From Herpetosiphonaceae bacterium (lineage in GTDB: Bacteria; Chloroflexota; Chloroflexia; Chloroflexales; Kallotenuaceae), in NCBI GenBank assembly GCA_013821605.1, contig JACDGP010000015.1:1-62817 (forward strand): a DNA stretch of 62,817 nt, written 5' to 3'. Position 1 is the stretch's first letter; each line of letters starts with the position of its first letter. Made by a program: the position numbers and the translations under genes. Positions 34,105-43,286 of this stretch are shown one piece after another. The notes below the pieces were generated by a model. That model was not told the origin of the DNA, did not search any database, and was given only the letters and a program-made list of their open reading frames with translations.

Positions 34105-35046
34105 TTATTCAAAGCTGCTTGGTCTTCTGGAACTGGAGAGCTGTTTTTGCAGATAGGCCAGTTTCGCAGGGTTTAGCAGAGCATAGATCTCCTTAATGCG
34201 CTCGGCGCTTAGGGTCAGGCTGATGACTATGACTAGGCTGTCTTCTTCCCAGAATAAGATGGATGGGCTACCATTGATCTCGGCTAGCGTAACGGTCAGA
34301 GGCCGCTGATTGGTGCGCGTTAGGCTCAGCCAGAAAGACCAGAAACGCGCCACGGCTTGCTGGCCGTGGATGGGCTTGAGGTTCGACTGCACTTTACCGC
34401 CACCATCTGACCAAGAGACGGCATCCTGGGCCAGAAGGCTGGTCAGAGCCGCCATATCCCCGGCCTGACTGGCGGAAAGAAAACTGAACAGCAGTTGGCG
34501 CTGGCGCTGTGGCTCGGGCTCGAAACGCACACGCTTGTCTTGCAAGGCTCGCCTAGCCCGATGAAAGATCTGACGGCAATTGGCCGGGCTTTTTTCCAGC
34601 ATGGTGCCAATTTCGCTAAAAGGGTAATCAAAAACTTCGTGCAGGAGAAAAACGGCGCGCTCAGGCGGGCTGAGAGCCTCGAGCAGGCGCAAAAAGGCCA
34701 GCGAAAGCGCTTCTTGTTGCTCAAGGTCTGCTAGAAGGAAGCCGCCGTCCTCCGATGTGAGGATAGGTTCGGGCAGCCAGGCTCCAATATACTGTTCGCG
34801 GGCGACACGAGCCGATTTCAGATAATCCAGCGCCAGACGGGTAATAATTGTGCTGAGATACGCCTTCAAGGAAACGATCTCGTGGCTGGCACTCACCTGA
34901 TAGCGCAGATAGGTTTCTTGCACAAGATCCTCCGCGTCACTCGCGCTCCCAGTCATCCGATAGGCAATGGAAAAGAGCAGCACGCGATAGTGCTCGAACT
35001 CTTCTCCCTGGTTCTCCTTGCGCTTGAATTCATCCATTGCTCGCAT
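34105..35046 (-). CDS. ECF41-family RNA polymerase sigma factor
   Basis: A sigma factor of about 313 residues with region 2 (FSIAYRMTGSASDAEDLVQE), region 4 (LSPPERAVFLLHEVFDYPFS) and a fused C-terminal SnoaL/NTF2-like domain. This is the ECF41 plan. The two family motifs are seen as DGGGK in the linker and NPAKL near the C-terminus (DGGGR and NPDKL in described members), which in that family control activity in place of an anti-sigma factor. The divergent gene encodes an NAD(P)-binding epimerase-like protein, the typical ECF41 partner, with a matching promoter. GC content is much lower than the partner's. The long upstream reading frame past 35046 is not coding. Confidence 0.9.
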   Translation of the reverse strand: MRAMDEFKRKENQGEEFEHYRVLLFSIAYRMTGSASDAEDLVQETYLRYQVSASHEIVSLKAYLSTIITRLALDYLKSARVAREQYIGAWLPEPILTSEDGGFLLADLEQQEALSLAFLRLLEALSPPERAVFLLHEVFDYPFSEIGTMLEKSPANCRQIFHRARRALQDKRVRFEPEPQRQRQLLFSFLSASQAGDMAALTSLLAQDAVSWSDGGGKVQSNLKPIHGQQAVARFWSFWLSLTRTNQRPLTVTLAEINGSPSILFWEEDSLVIVISLTLSAERIKEIYALLNPAKLAYLQKQLSSSRRPSSFE

Positions 35047-35100
35047 TCCGCCTTCTGTCTTATTGTAGGCCCATATCCGGACAGCGAACAAACGGAGGGG

Positions 35101-35127
35101 TGTCACGTCTGCCCGTGCTCGCTCGTC
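35101..35127 (+). promoter_or_regulatory. Predicted ECF41-type promoter
   Basis: TGTCACG (35101-35107), exactly 16 bases, then CGTC (35124-35127). From memory, the ECF41 consensus is TGTCACA-N16-CGTC, so this fits at all but one base. It faces the NAD(P)-binding gene and would give a leader of about 50 bases. Confidence 0.7.
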
Positions 35128-35184
35128 TCCTGTACGAGTCTCTGAGAAGCATGCAAAGCACAGAGAAACAAGGGAGGAACGACC

Positions 35185-35988
35185 ATGCAAGACATTCTGG
35201 TCACCGGCGGCACAGGTACGCTCGGGCGACGCGTCGTCCCGCGGCTGCGGGAAGCAGGCTGCAAAGTACGGGTGCTCAGCAGGCGCAGCCGCGAGGCAGC
35301 GGAGGGGATCGAGTTCGTGACCGGTGACCTGGCCACGGGTGAGGGGATCGAAGCTGCGGTGGAAGGGGCAGAGATCATCGTGCACTGCGCGGGTAGTAGC
35401 AAGGGTGACGAGGATAAGGCCCTGAACCTGGTCCGGGCAGCGTCGCGGGCCGGGGCGCGGCATCTGGTGTACATCTCGGTTGTCGGTGCCGACCGGATCC
35501 CAGTCGTCGGCGGCATCGACCGCGCTATGTTCGGCTACTTCGCCTCCAAGCTAGCCGCCGAGCGCTTGGTGGCCGATTCCGGCCTGCCGTGGACGACGCT
35601 GCGGGCCACCCAGTTCCACGCATCGATCCTGATGGTCGTACGGGGCATGGCGAAGCTGCCCATCGTGCCGGTTCCGGCGGGCTTCCGGTTCCAACCCGTC
35701 GACGCCGACGACGTGGCGGCCCGGCTCGTGCAGCTCACTCTCGGCGAGCCCGCCGGCCTGGTGCCCGAGCTCGGTGGGCCGCAGGCGTACCCAATGGCCG
35801 ATCTGCTGCGCGGGTACCTGCACGCCAATCACCAGCACCGGTTGATCATGCCGGTCTGGCTGCCGGGTCAGGCCGCCCGCGCACATCGGGCCGGCGCTAA
35901 CCTGACTCTCGACCACGCTGACGGTACTCGGACTTGGGAGGATTTCCTCGCCGACCAGTTGGGCTCGCCGAGAGTCGTCCCTACGTAA
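35185..35988 (+). CDS. NmrA/SDR-like NAD(P)-binding epimerase-type protein
   Basis: A 267-residue Rossmann-fold protein with ILVTGGTGTLGRRVVPRL at the N-terminus and GFRFQPVDADDVAARLV in the second half. It lacks a clear YxxxK catalytic pair, so it belongs with atypical SDR/NmrA-like proteins. GGGAGG precedes the ATG. The gene is very GC-rich (about two thirds) compared with the sigma gene it diverges from. As the usual type of ECF41 target it is likely induced by that sigma factor; its substrate is unknown. Confidence 0.88.
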   Translation: MQDILVTGGTGTLGRRVVPRLREAGCKVRVLSRRSREAAEGIEFVTGDLATGEGIEAAVEGAEIIVHCAGSSKGDEDKALNLVRAASRAGARHLVYISVVGADRIPVVGGIDRAMFGYFASKLAAERLVADSGLPWTTLRATQFHASILMVVRGMAKLPIVPVPAGFRFQPVDADDVAARLVQLTLGEPAGLVPELGGPQAYPMADLLRGYLHANHQHRLIMPVWLPGQAARAHRAGANLTLDHADGTRTWEDFLADQLGSPRVVPT

Positions 35989-36302
35989 GCCGATACAGAC
36001 GCTCGCAAGATCAGTCGCAACGATGATCTGTCCGATCCACGTGAGTGGTCTGGCTGGAGGTACCGGCGCGTTAGCCCACTCCCTTGACACCAGTCTCGTA
36101 CGCTGCACACGGCTTCCTGGGGCGGATGGTCACGCGCCTGGCGAAGTCGTTCGCGGCGCGCCGAGTAGCATCGCTGGGGCGGTGGCGGGCGGCTATCTAG
36201 CGGGTGCGATGGCCCATCGCTCACTCGTCATGCCCGCGCCTCAGTTGTAGCATCACTCTCGAACTTACGGGTGGCCGCTGTGGACACCCGTTCTGCCGAT
36301 AG
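35989..36302. other. Gene-free stretch
   Basis: The first 200 bases keep the high GC content of the preceding gene and may be its foreign flank. No gene, repeat or RNA was recognised. Confidence 0.4.
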
Positions 36303-36325
36303 GTGTATCCACACGCAGGATACAC
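36303..36325 (-). terminator. Hairpin after the peptide-binding protein gene
   Basis: GTGTATCC/GGATACAC, 7-base loop, overlapping the stop codon on the minus strand. There is no T-tract, so termination by it is uncertain. Confidence 0.35.
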
Positions 36326-38454
36326 TAGACGTGCTGCTCTGGATTCTCCCAGTAATAGGCCTCCGGATCGTAGGCTGACGGGGTCGGATGAATCCAGGTG
36401 TTGACGTAGCCATTGAGGGCCAGGTCTTCCCGCCGTGGAACATTCTTCAAACCGGCTTTGACCAGCACGATCTTCGGGTTGTTCGCCACCACGCCCATAT
36501 AGAAGGGTCCGGAATCAACGTGGATCTTGATAATGTCCCAGACTAGTTTGTTCCGCTTCATCGCGTCCGGCTCAAGTTTGGCCTGGTCATAGAGCTTCCA
36601 CATCTGCTCGATCGGCCCGCCCGGCGTAGCCTCCAGCCGGGGCGGTTGGCGCTCATACGGGTTCACATCTTTCTCGGCCGTTTCCTTTGGTGTGCCGCGA
36701 ACACTATAGAACATGCCCTCTAACGGCGCCCAGCGCGTCGACTCCATGGGGACCAGCCACGTCGGGTTGTCTAGGTGGTTCGGTCCGTCACTGGCCTCCC
36801 AGTCGGTCTTGCTCATGATGGCGCCTGCCGCCCACTGGGTAGCGAAACCGGTCGGCGGAAGGGGGTTCAGGATAGCGTTGATGCCGACCGCTTTCAAGTC
36901 GGCCGCTAAAAACTCGTTCTTGTGGATATGTTCAGGATCACCGGGTGCCTGAAAGTCGAGCTCGATCTTGAGCGGGCTGCCATCTGGCATCGTCCGCACG
37001 CCATCCGCGCCCGCCTTTACTCCGATCTCGTCGAGTAGCTTTTTGGCCATAGTCGGGTCATAGGCAACAGCACTATCACGCCACTGCTTGTAGACTTGCT
37101 TGCCCTGGTCGTTGATCAGATATTCGATCGACTTCGGGCTGTAGGTGCCGGTGGTCAATTCGCCGGTGTTGAAGTAGACGACGCGTTGCACCTGCGCCCG
37201 GTTGAAGGCGAAGGAGATCGCCTTGCGGAACTTCGGCTCGCGGAACAACGTACGTAGTTTCTCGTCTTTATAATCATAGTTGAGGAAGAAGATCGAGCCG
37301 GTGCCCGAGCCACTGTCCCAGAGGAGAACCTCAAGCTTGCTCTGGGACTGGGCACGCTTTAATTCCTCGATATCCTGCAGGCCGACCGAGCCAAAGCCGC
37401 CGTGGACATAGTCCACCTTGCCCGCAAAGATATTGACTTTTTCAGCCTGCTGATCCTGATAACCAGCTACGACGACGCGGTCGAGGTAGGGCAGCTGGTT
37501 ACCCGCCTTGTCGACACACCAGTAGTAAGGATTGCGCTCCCAGATGGTCTGCTGGCCTTCTTTGTACTGGATCATCCGCCAGCCAGTCAGCACAGGACAA
37601 TCGGGATTGGTCGTGAAGTCCATCTTCAAAGTGTGGGCTTTGTAGTCCTTGACATCTTTGTTGTACTTGGGATGGAACTGCTGTAAATAGTGCTTGGGCG
37701 CTAACCAGCGTGGGCCGATGCCACACTTGACCCAGCACGCAGCTAGGTCCGCCACGAGGGGTGCTGCGACATCGTAGGTGATTTGCAAGGTCTGCTCGTC
37801 GATCGCCTTGAACTGCGCCGCCTTGCCTGTGCCAGAGCGGAAATCATCCGGCAGATTCGCCTCGTCGGTGTACTCGTGATTGTTGACCATGTCGTCCCAC
37901 CAGTACATGATGTCGGCGGTGGTAAACGGTTGTCCATCGGACCACTTGAGGCCCTGCCGAAAATGGAAGGTCCACTGCCGAGCGTCGGGCGTCGACTCCC
38001 AGCGTTCTGCGAGGCCCGGTCCGAGTGCCAGGCCATCTTGAAGAAAGCGTAGCGGCGAGTGTCCGTACATACTTTCCTGCATAAAATGGCTGACGCCCCA
38101 GGTGTTGGCCGTTGACCATTGCATCGACCCGCCGTACTTGCCGGGCGTGAGCCACTTGTGGGGGACGACGTATGGATGCTGTGGCAGTCGCTGCGCGACG
38201 GGAGGCAGTTTGCCGGCCTTGACGAGGGCGGCCAGCGTGGGTGCTTCGTTGAAGGTGCTGGGTGCAGCGAGGGCAACGGCAGTTGCGCCGGCGATGGGAG
38301 CATTCCCAGCAGTACCGGCACCCGCCGGTGTGTCGGTCGCCCCACCCCCTTGAGATGAGGTTGACGCACCGTTACACGCTGCTAGCATGGTGCTAGCGGC
38401 GACGGCAGACATCCGTAGGAACTGCCGCCGACTGATCGCTTCTTTTGTGTCCAT
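36325..38454 (-). CDS. Peptide/solute-binding lipoprotein of an ABC importer (SBP family 5)
   Basis: A 709-residue family 5 solute-binding protein. The N-terminus has a twin-arginine signal (SRRQFLRMSAVAASTMLAAC) with a lipobox cysteine, so it is exported folded by Tat and lipidated. Then comes a low-complexity Gly/Ala/Thr linker and the SBP_bac_5 body (WTFHFRQGLKWSDGQPFTTA, FRKAISFAFNRAQVQR). Family members bind oligopeptides, nickel or sugars. No permease or ATPase gene is adjacent, so it is an orphan or shares a transporter encoded elsewhere. GGAGG lies five bases before ATG 38454. Confidence 0.92.
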   Translation of the reverse strand: MDTKEAISRRQFLRMSAVAASTMLAACNGASTSSQGGGATDTPAGAGTAGNAPIAGATAVALAAPSTFNEAPTLAALVKAGKLPPVAQRLPQHPYVVPHKWLTPGKYGGSMQWSTANTWGVSHFMQESMYGHSPLRFLQDGLALGPGLAERWESTPDARQWTFHFRQGLKWSDGQPFTTADIMYWWDDMVNNHEYTDEANLPDDFRSGTGKAAQFKAIDEQTLQITYDVAAPLVADLAACWVKCGIGPRWLAPKHYLQQFHPKYNKDVKDYKAHTLKMDFTTNPDCPVLTGWRMIQYKEGQQTIWERNPYYWCVDKAGNQLPYLDRVVVAGYQDQQAEKVNIFAGKVDYVHGGFGSVGLQDIEELKRAQSQSKLEVLLWDSGSGTGSIFFLNYDYKDEKLRTLFREPKFRKAISFAFNRAQVQRVVYFNTGELTTGTYSPKSIEYLINDQGKQVYKQWRDSAVAYDPTMAKKLLDEIGVKAGADGVRTMPDGSPLKIELDFQAPGDPEHIHKNEFLAADLKAVGINAILNPLPPTGFATQWAAGAIMSKTDWEASDGPNHLDNPTWLVPMESTRWAPLEGMFYSVRGTPKETAEKDVNPYERQPPRLEATPGGPIEQMWKLYDQAKLEPDAMKRNKLVWDIIKIHVDSGPFYMGVVANNPKIVLVKAGLKNVPRREDLALNGYVNTWIHPTPSAYDPEAYYWENPEQHV

Positions 38455-38799
38455 GGGGACCTCCTGCAGTTGCATACCATCCTCTAGCCGTCTTTACGGC
38501 GAGCGCTGAGCACCTCCTACTTCAACACGCAGCCCAGGGCTATGGCACCGGTTCGAGCAAGAAGTCGGAGATTTTGCAGGGGTACGGGAGGGGGATGAGA
38601 CTAGGCAGTCTACAGAGGTCAAAAAGGCTACGGAAGCTGAGACGAGCCATTGTCTCCCCTTACACCACAATGCAGATACAAACAGCTATGTGATGATTAG
38701 CGCGGATGCTAGCATGTGGGCACCTAAAAGTCAAGCGCGAGTTAACGTTGTACAATTGGCGCCGTTCCACGATACCTGAATCATATGCTTGGGAGCATC
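38455..38799. other. Divergent intergenic region
   Basis: A 345-base gap between the binding-protein gene and the restriction-modification gene. A possible -10 (TACAAT near 38750) faces the latter. Nothing else was recognised. Confidence 0.4.
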
Positions 38800-40341
38800 A
38801 TGCCGACGACGATTTCACCGCAGCAGTTTGTTGATAAGTGGCGGAAGGTAACGACCACCGAACGGGCCAGCGCGCAATCGCACTTCAATGATCTGTGCGC
38901 ATTGCTGGGGCAGCAGACGCCGCTGGAGGCAGACCCGGCGGGAGAGGTCTACGCTTTTGAGCGCGGGGCGGCGAAGGCGGCGGGGCCGACGAAGGGTGGC
39001 AGGGGCTGGGCGGACGTGTGGAAGCGGGGCGCATTCGCGTGGGAATATAAGAAGGGCGGCGCTGACCTCCAGAAAGCGTACGGGCAACTGCTGCAATACC
39101 GCGAGGCACTCGAAAATCCGCCGTTGCTGGTCGTGTCGGATATGCAGACGATCCAGGCGCATACCAATATCACGAATACGGTCAAGCAGATTTATACGTG
39201 GTCGCTGGATGATTTGCTCGTCCCAGAGCGGTTGGAACAGTTGCGGCGGGTGTGGACCGATCCGTTCGCGCTTAAGCCAACGACGACGACGGCACAGGTT
39301 ACGGAAAGTGCGGCCAAAGAGTTCGCGAGGCTGGCGGAACTGCTACGAAAGTGGGGCGAGCCTGCAGATCGGTCGGCGCATTTTTTGATTCGGGTGCTGT
39401 TCTGCTTGTTCGCCGAGGATGTGGGGCTGCTTCCGCGTGGCTTGTTCTCGAAGCTGATTGAACGGACGCGGACACGACCCAAAGAGTTCACAAGTTATGT
39501 GAAGCAACTGTTCGGGGCGATGCGGGATGGTGGATCGTTCTTGTTGGAAACGATACCGCATGTTAACGGTGGGCTGTTTGATAACGACGATGTGATCGAG
39601 CTGGATAGCGATGGGCTCGGAACGTTGTTCCGGGTGAGTGGGCTGGATTGGTCGGCGATTGAGCCGGCAATTCTGGGAACACTGTTCGAGCGGTCGTTAG
39701 ATCCGAGCAAACGGTCGCAGCTGGGGGCGCACTACACGAGCAAAGAGGATATTTTGCTGATCGTGGAGCCGGTGCTGATGCAGCCGCTACGGCGCACATG
39801 GGCAGAGGTACAGCAGCGGGCGCGGGAGTTGGCGCAACGGCGGGATACGGCAAGCGGCGGGACGCGGACACGGTTGGATAACGAACTGGCAAGCTTGTTG
39901 CTGGGCTTTCAGGGTGAGATCGGTGGTACGCGTGTGCTCGATCCGGCGTGCGGTTCGGGCAACTTTTTGTATGTAGCGTTGAAGCAGTTGCTCGATCTGG
40001 AGAAGGAAGTGCTGGTGCTGATGGGGGAGCTTGGGCTGACGCGACCGTTCCCGATTGTGTCGCCGGAGCAGTTGCACGGGATCGAGATCAACGAGTATGC
40101 CCATGAGTTAGCACAGATTACGGTGTGGATCGGCTATATTCAGTGGCTGCGCGATAACGGCTTCGGGCAGCCGAGCGAGCCAATCTTGAAGACGCTGGAT
40201 ACGATCAAGCAGATGGATGCGGTGCTGGCGTTCGATGGGGAGGGGCGAGCGGTGGAGCCCGTGTGGCCGAAGGCGGATGTGATTATTGGAAATCCGCCGT
40301 TTTTAGGCGATAATAAGGATGCGAACAGAGCTTGGAGATAA
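38800..40341 (+). CDS. MmeI-like type IIL restriction-modification protein, N-terminal part
   Basis: A 513-residue product forming the first half of an MmeI-like enzyme, in which one chain carries nuclease, methyltransferase and target recognition. The PD-(D/E)XK site is D72-x9-E82-x-K84, the same spacing as in MmeI. A helical linker follows, then methyltransferase motif I DPACGSGNFLY (about 379) and motif IV NPPFLG (about 496). Six codons later the frame is lost: after AAG (40315-40317) one extra G breaks continuity with the downstream frame and a TAA ends it at 40341. GGGAG before ATG 38800 supports the start. Confidence 0.88.
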   Translation: MPTTISPQQFVDKWRKVTTTERASAQSHFNDLCALLGQQTPLEADPAGEVYAFERGAAKAAGPTKGGRGWADVWKRGAFAWEYKKGGADLQKAYGQLLQYREALENPPLLVVSDMQTIQAHTNITNTVKQIYTWSLDDLLVPERLEQLRRVWTDPFALKPTTTTAQVTESAAKEFARLAELLRKWGEPADRSAHFLIRVLFCLFAEDVGLLPRGLFSKLIERTRTRPKEFTSYVKQLFGAMRDGGSFLLETIPHVNGGLFDNDDVIELDSDGLGTLFRVSGLDWSAIEPAILGTLFERSLDPSKRSQLGAHYTSKEDILLIVEPVLMQPLRRTWAEVQQRARELAQRRDTASGGTRTRLDNELASLLLGFQGEIGGTRVLDPACGSGNFLYVALKQLLDLEKEVLVLMGELGLTRPFPIVSPEQLHGIEINEYAHELAQITVWIGYIQWLRDNGFGQPSEPILKTLDTIKQMDAVLAFDGEGRAVEPVWPKADVIIGNPPFLGDNKDANRAWR

Positions 40342-41599
40342 ATATGTGGAGGCAATGCATTCGCTCTATAACGACCGTGTGCCTGGCCAAGGTGAATTAG
40401 TTTGCTATTGGTTTGAGCGAGCACGGGCATCAATTGCATGTGGAAGGACAAAACGCGTGGGTCTTCTGGCTACAAATTCAATTCGTGGTGGGGCGAACCG
40501 ACGCGTGTTAGAGCGAATTAAGCAAACAGGCGATATTTTTATGGCTTGGAGTGACCGTGCCTGGGTGTTGGATGGTGCTTCAGTGCGTGTATCCATAATT
40601 GGGTTTGATGACGGACAAGAGCGCGAGCACACAATCAATGGATTACCGGTCAACGAAGTTCATCCTGATCTCAGCGCCTCTTTAAACTTAACGGTAGCAC
40701 AGGTGCTTCAGGAGAATAGGGGTATTGCTTACATGGGAGATGTCAAAGTTGGACCATTTGATATTGATGCAAAAGTGGCACGCCACATGCTCGCAGCTCA
40801 AGGTAACCCAAATGGTCGTTCAAATAGTGACGTTGTGCTCCCATGGATCAATGGGTTGGATATAACGCGCCGTCATCGTGACATGTGGGTTATTGATTTT
40901 GGCACGAACATGACTGAAGCCGAAGCAGCATTATACGAAATGCCTTTTGAGTATGCGAAGCAGCATATTAAGCCCTTCCGTTTAGCGTCCAAGTCAAACG
41001 TTCGCGGGATTCCGTGGTGGCTGCATTTGTGGCCGCGGCCGGCGATGCGGACGGTCCTCGCACCTTTATCGCGGTACATCGCAACCCCGACTGTTGCAAA
41101 ACATCGATTATTTAGTTGGGTAGAGCAGCCAACACTGCCTGATCATCAACTCATTGTTATTGGACGTGATGATGACTACTTCTTCGGCGTCCTACATTCA
41201 AAAATCCATGAATTATGGGCACTACGTATGGGCACTTCCTTGGAAGATCGCCCACGATATACCCCAACCACGACTTTTGAAACTTTCCCGTTTCCCTGGG
41301 CACCGGGCAAAGAGCCGGTTGATGATCTACGAGTTATCGCTATCGGTCAGGCGGCGAAGGAGTTAGTTGAGAAGCGAGACCAGTGGTTGAATCCGGAAGG
41401 GGCAGACGAGGCGACGTTGAAGAAGCGGACGCTGACGAACCTGTATAACGAGCGACCGACATGGCTCGATTTGGCGCATCAGAAGCTGGACCTGGCGGTG
41501 TTGGATGCGTATGGGTGGTCGCACGATGTGAACGACGAGGAGATTTTGGGACGGTTGTTGGCGTTGAATTTGGAGCAGGCGGCGGGGCGAGGCACCTGA
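40319..41599 (+). CDS. MmeI-like restriction-modification protein, C-terminal part
   Basis: A 426-residue continuation of the MmeI-like enzyme, in the next frame and overlapping the first part by 23 bases. It begins MRTELGDKYVEAMHSLY, which in intact homologues follows NPPFLG-x-K directly. It holds the rest of the methyltransferase domain (LVCYWFERAR, GLLATNSIRGG), the target-recognition region and the C-terminal helices (NLYNERPTWL). The ATG at 40319 could in principle allow coupled translation and a two-chain enzyme; otherwise the gene is a recent pseudogene or carries a sequencing error. Confidence 0.82.
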   Translation: MRTELGDKYVEAMHSLYNDRVPGQGELVCYWFERARASIACGRTKRVGLLATNSIRGGANRRVLERIKQTGDIFMAWSDRAWVLDGASVRVSIIGFDDGQEREHTINGLPVNEVHPDLSASLNLTVAQVLQENRGIAYMGDVKVGPFDIDAKVARHMLAAQGNPNGRSNSDVVLPWINGLDITRRHRDMWVIDFGTNMTEAEAALYEMPFEYAKQHIKPFRLASKSNVRGIPWWLHLWPRPAMRTVLAPLSRYIATPTVAKHRLFSWVEQPTLPDHQLIVIGRDDDYFFGVLHSKIHELWALRMGTSLEDRPRYTPTTTFETFPFPWAPGKEPVDDLRVIAIGQAAKELVEKRDQWLNPEGADEATLKKRTLTNLYNERPTWLDLAHQKLDLAVLDAYGWSHDVNDEEILGRLLALNLEQAAGRGT

Positions 41600-41754
41600 G
41601 GAATGATAGAGCCGATGCCATTCTAATGTAGGGGACGAATTTTCCCCACGATGTGTGCAGGTGCTTTCGCGTGGTTAGTTTGAGCTAGGCGCCGGACTTT
41701 CGAAAGAAAGCTCGTGATATGTACCCGGCATGCTCGCATCAACGGCCGCTTGAA

Positions 41755-41982
41755 TCATAGCCAGAGGTGCAACGTCTGCGCTTCGTAGTCGAGGACGGCT
41801 TCGACTTGAGCGCGTGTAACACCCGGAAACCATGCCAAAAACTGGTCAATCGTCGCACCATCGCGTAGGTTTTCAAATAGCGCCGCCACCGGCACGCGCG
41901 TGTTACGAAAGACCCATGCCCCGCTGACGACATCAGGCGCACGCTCAACCGCCGGCAACGTATCCCATTGTTGTATCGACAT
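41755..41982 (-). CDS. DUF433 domain protein, antitoxin-like
   Basis: A 75-residue DUF433 protein (GAWVFRNTRVPVAALFENLR, then DGATIDQFLAWFPGVTRAQV). The domain is a helix-turn-helix fold often found as the antitoxin of a DUF5615 PIN-like toxin. No toxin gene is seen next to it. It converges on the restriction-modification gene, 155 bases from its stop. AAGGAT before ATG 41982. A broken copy of the same gene with a related upstream region is at 55020-55110. Confidence 0.82.
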   Translation of the reverse strand: MSIQQWDTLPAVERAPDVVSGAWVFRNTRVPVAALFENLRDGATIDQFLAWFPGVTRAQVEAVLDYEAQTLHLWL

Positions 41983-42308
41983 ATCCTTGTTCCACGCAAT
42001 CATACAGGTCACGGGAATTGTAACAGTAGATTACGATGTATTCAAAAACAGAGCAAGGCGATATTGCCGCCAATAAAATCAAGGGGATTATTAGGAGGTA
42101 CAAGGTTGACGAGGAACAAACAGGATAGGGCAATTTGCTTGGGGAGGCTGCATATAGTCCACTAACATTGCACGCCTCCGCTCAGTGGGTGAATCCCGGT
42201 AGTACTAGGAAATCAACGTCCGGCGGGAAACGGGTCCAAACTTCGGCATCCGGCACATTCTCCCAATATGCTACCACTCATTCGCCATCATTAGCAGCGA
42301 TGCTGGCG
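41983..42308. other. Gene-free stretch
   Basis: The first 45 bases (upstream of DUF433) are conserved at the decayed copy near 55123-55156. The remainder is AT-richer than the neighbours and shows nothing recognisable. Confidence 0.4.
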
Positions 42309-43286
42309 TTACTGGCCGGTGATCACCGAGACCGTCTTGTCGCCCTGGTTCGCGACATAGATCTGATTGGGCTTTTCGGGATCCACGCCGACGCCATAGG
42401 CACCTGGCCCCACCGGAATAGTGGCTACGATGGTATTCGTTCCAGAATCGATGACCGAGACGGTGAAGGTGCCGAAGTTCGTGACATAGACCTGTCCGTT
42501 GTCCACGTTCACGGCGACATCATTGGTTCCATCAGGTTCATAGATAGTGGCTACCACACTGTTCGTGCTGGTATCGATGACCGAGACGGCATACTCGGTT
42601 GCGACATAGGCGCGATGGATCGTCGGGAAGACGGCAATGGCCCTCGCTTGTTTCCCTACGGGGATGGTGGTAAGCAGGCGGTTGGTCGTGGTATCAAAGA
42701 CCGCGACGGTGCGGGCATCAAAGTTCGCGACATAGAACGTGTGGGCAAAGGGGTCCACTCCGACATCAACAGGAGTGTTTCCAGCTGCTTCGGAGATGGT
42801 GGTCATCACACGGAGCGTGACAGTATCGATCACCGAGATCGTGTTGTCGCCCGCGTTTGCAACATAGACGCGATTGGTTCGCGGGTTCACCGCGATGCCA
42901 TTGGGAAATAATCCCACCCGAATCGTTCGCACGACGGTATTAGTCGTCGTCTCGATCACGGAGACGGTGGAGCTGTTATTGTTCATGACATAGACGACGT
43001 TCGTGTTCAGGGCGACCGCAATATCAGAAGGGTACCGGCCGACAGGGATGGTGGCAACGACGCGGTTGATCGTGGTATCGATCACCGAGACGGTGCCATC
43101 GTTGGCATTCGTGACATAGGCGCGGTGGATACGGGGGTCTACGGCTATGGCAATCGGGTGATCGCCCACGGGAATGGTGGTCACAGGGATGGTCCGAGCG
43201 AACACGGGATGGTTTGGGACAACGGCGACGAGCAGGATGACGAGCAAGGCGGACAACGGCAGGACACGGTGACGGCGGCTACTCAT
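42309..43286 (-). CDS. Secreted YVTN-repeat beta-propeller protein
   Basis: A 325-residue protein with a signal peptide (about 1-30) and seven or so repeats of the YVTN type, for example AYVTNANDGTVSVIDTTIN, VYVANAGDNTISVIDTVTL and VYVTNFGTFTVSVIDSG. The whole mature protein is one propeller. Such proteins are surface or periplasmic binding scaffolds; ligands are not predictable. AAGGAG seven bases before ATG 43286. It overlaps the upstream ClbS/DfsB gene by eight bases, so the two are coupled. Confidence 0.9.
   Translation of the reverse strand: MSSRRHRVLPLSALLVILLVAVVPNHPVFARTIPVTTIPVGDHPIAIAVDPRIHRAYVTNANDGTVSVIDTTINRVVATIPVGRYPSDIAVALNTNVVYVMNNNSSTVSVIETTTNTVVRTIRVGLFPNGIAVNPRTNRVYVANAGDNTISVIDTVTLRVMTTISEAAGNTPVDVGVDPFAHTFYVANFDARTVAVFDTTTNRLLTTIPVGKQARAIAVFPTIHRAYVATEYAVSVIDTSTNSVVATIYEPDGTNDVAVNVDNGQVYVTNFGTFTVSVIDSGTNTIVATIPVGPGAYGVGVDPEKPNQIYVANQGDKTVSVITGQ

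Noticed and set aside
35047-35463. N-terminal extension of the ECF41 sigma factor
   Set aside because: It crosses the divergent promoter and the start of the neighbouring gene; region 2 begins only after 35046.
35868-36250. Overlapping GC-rich frames on both strands
   Set aside because: High GC reduces stop codons; no domain, signal or ribosome-binding site supports either frame.
42135-42911. 258-codon plus-strand frame
   Set aside because: It is antisense to the YVTN propeller repeats and its DRD-rich repeats mirror them.
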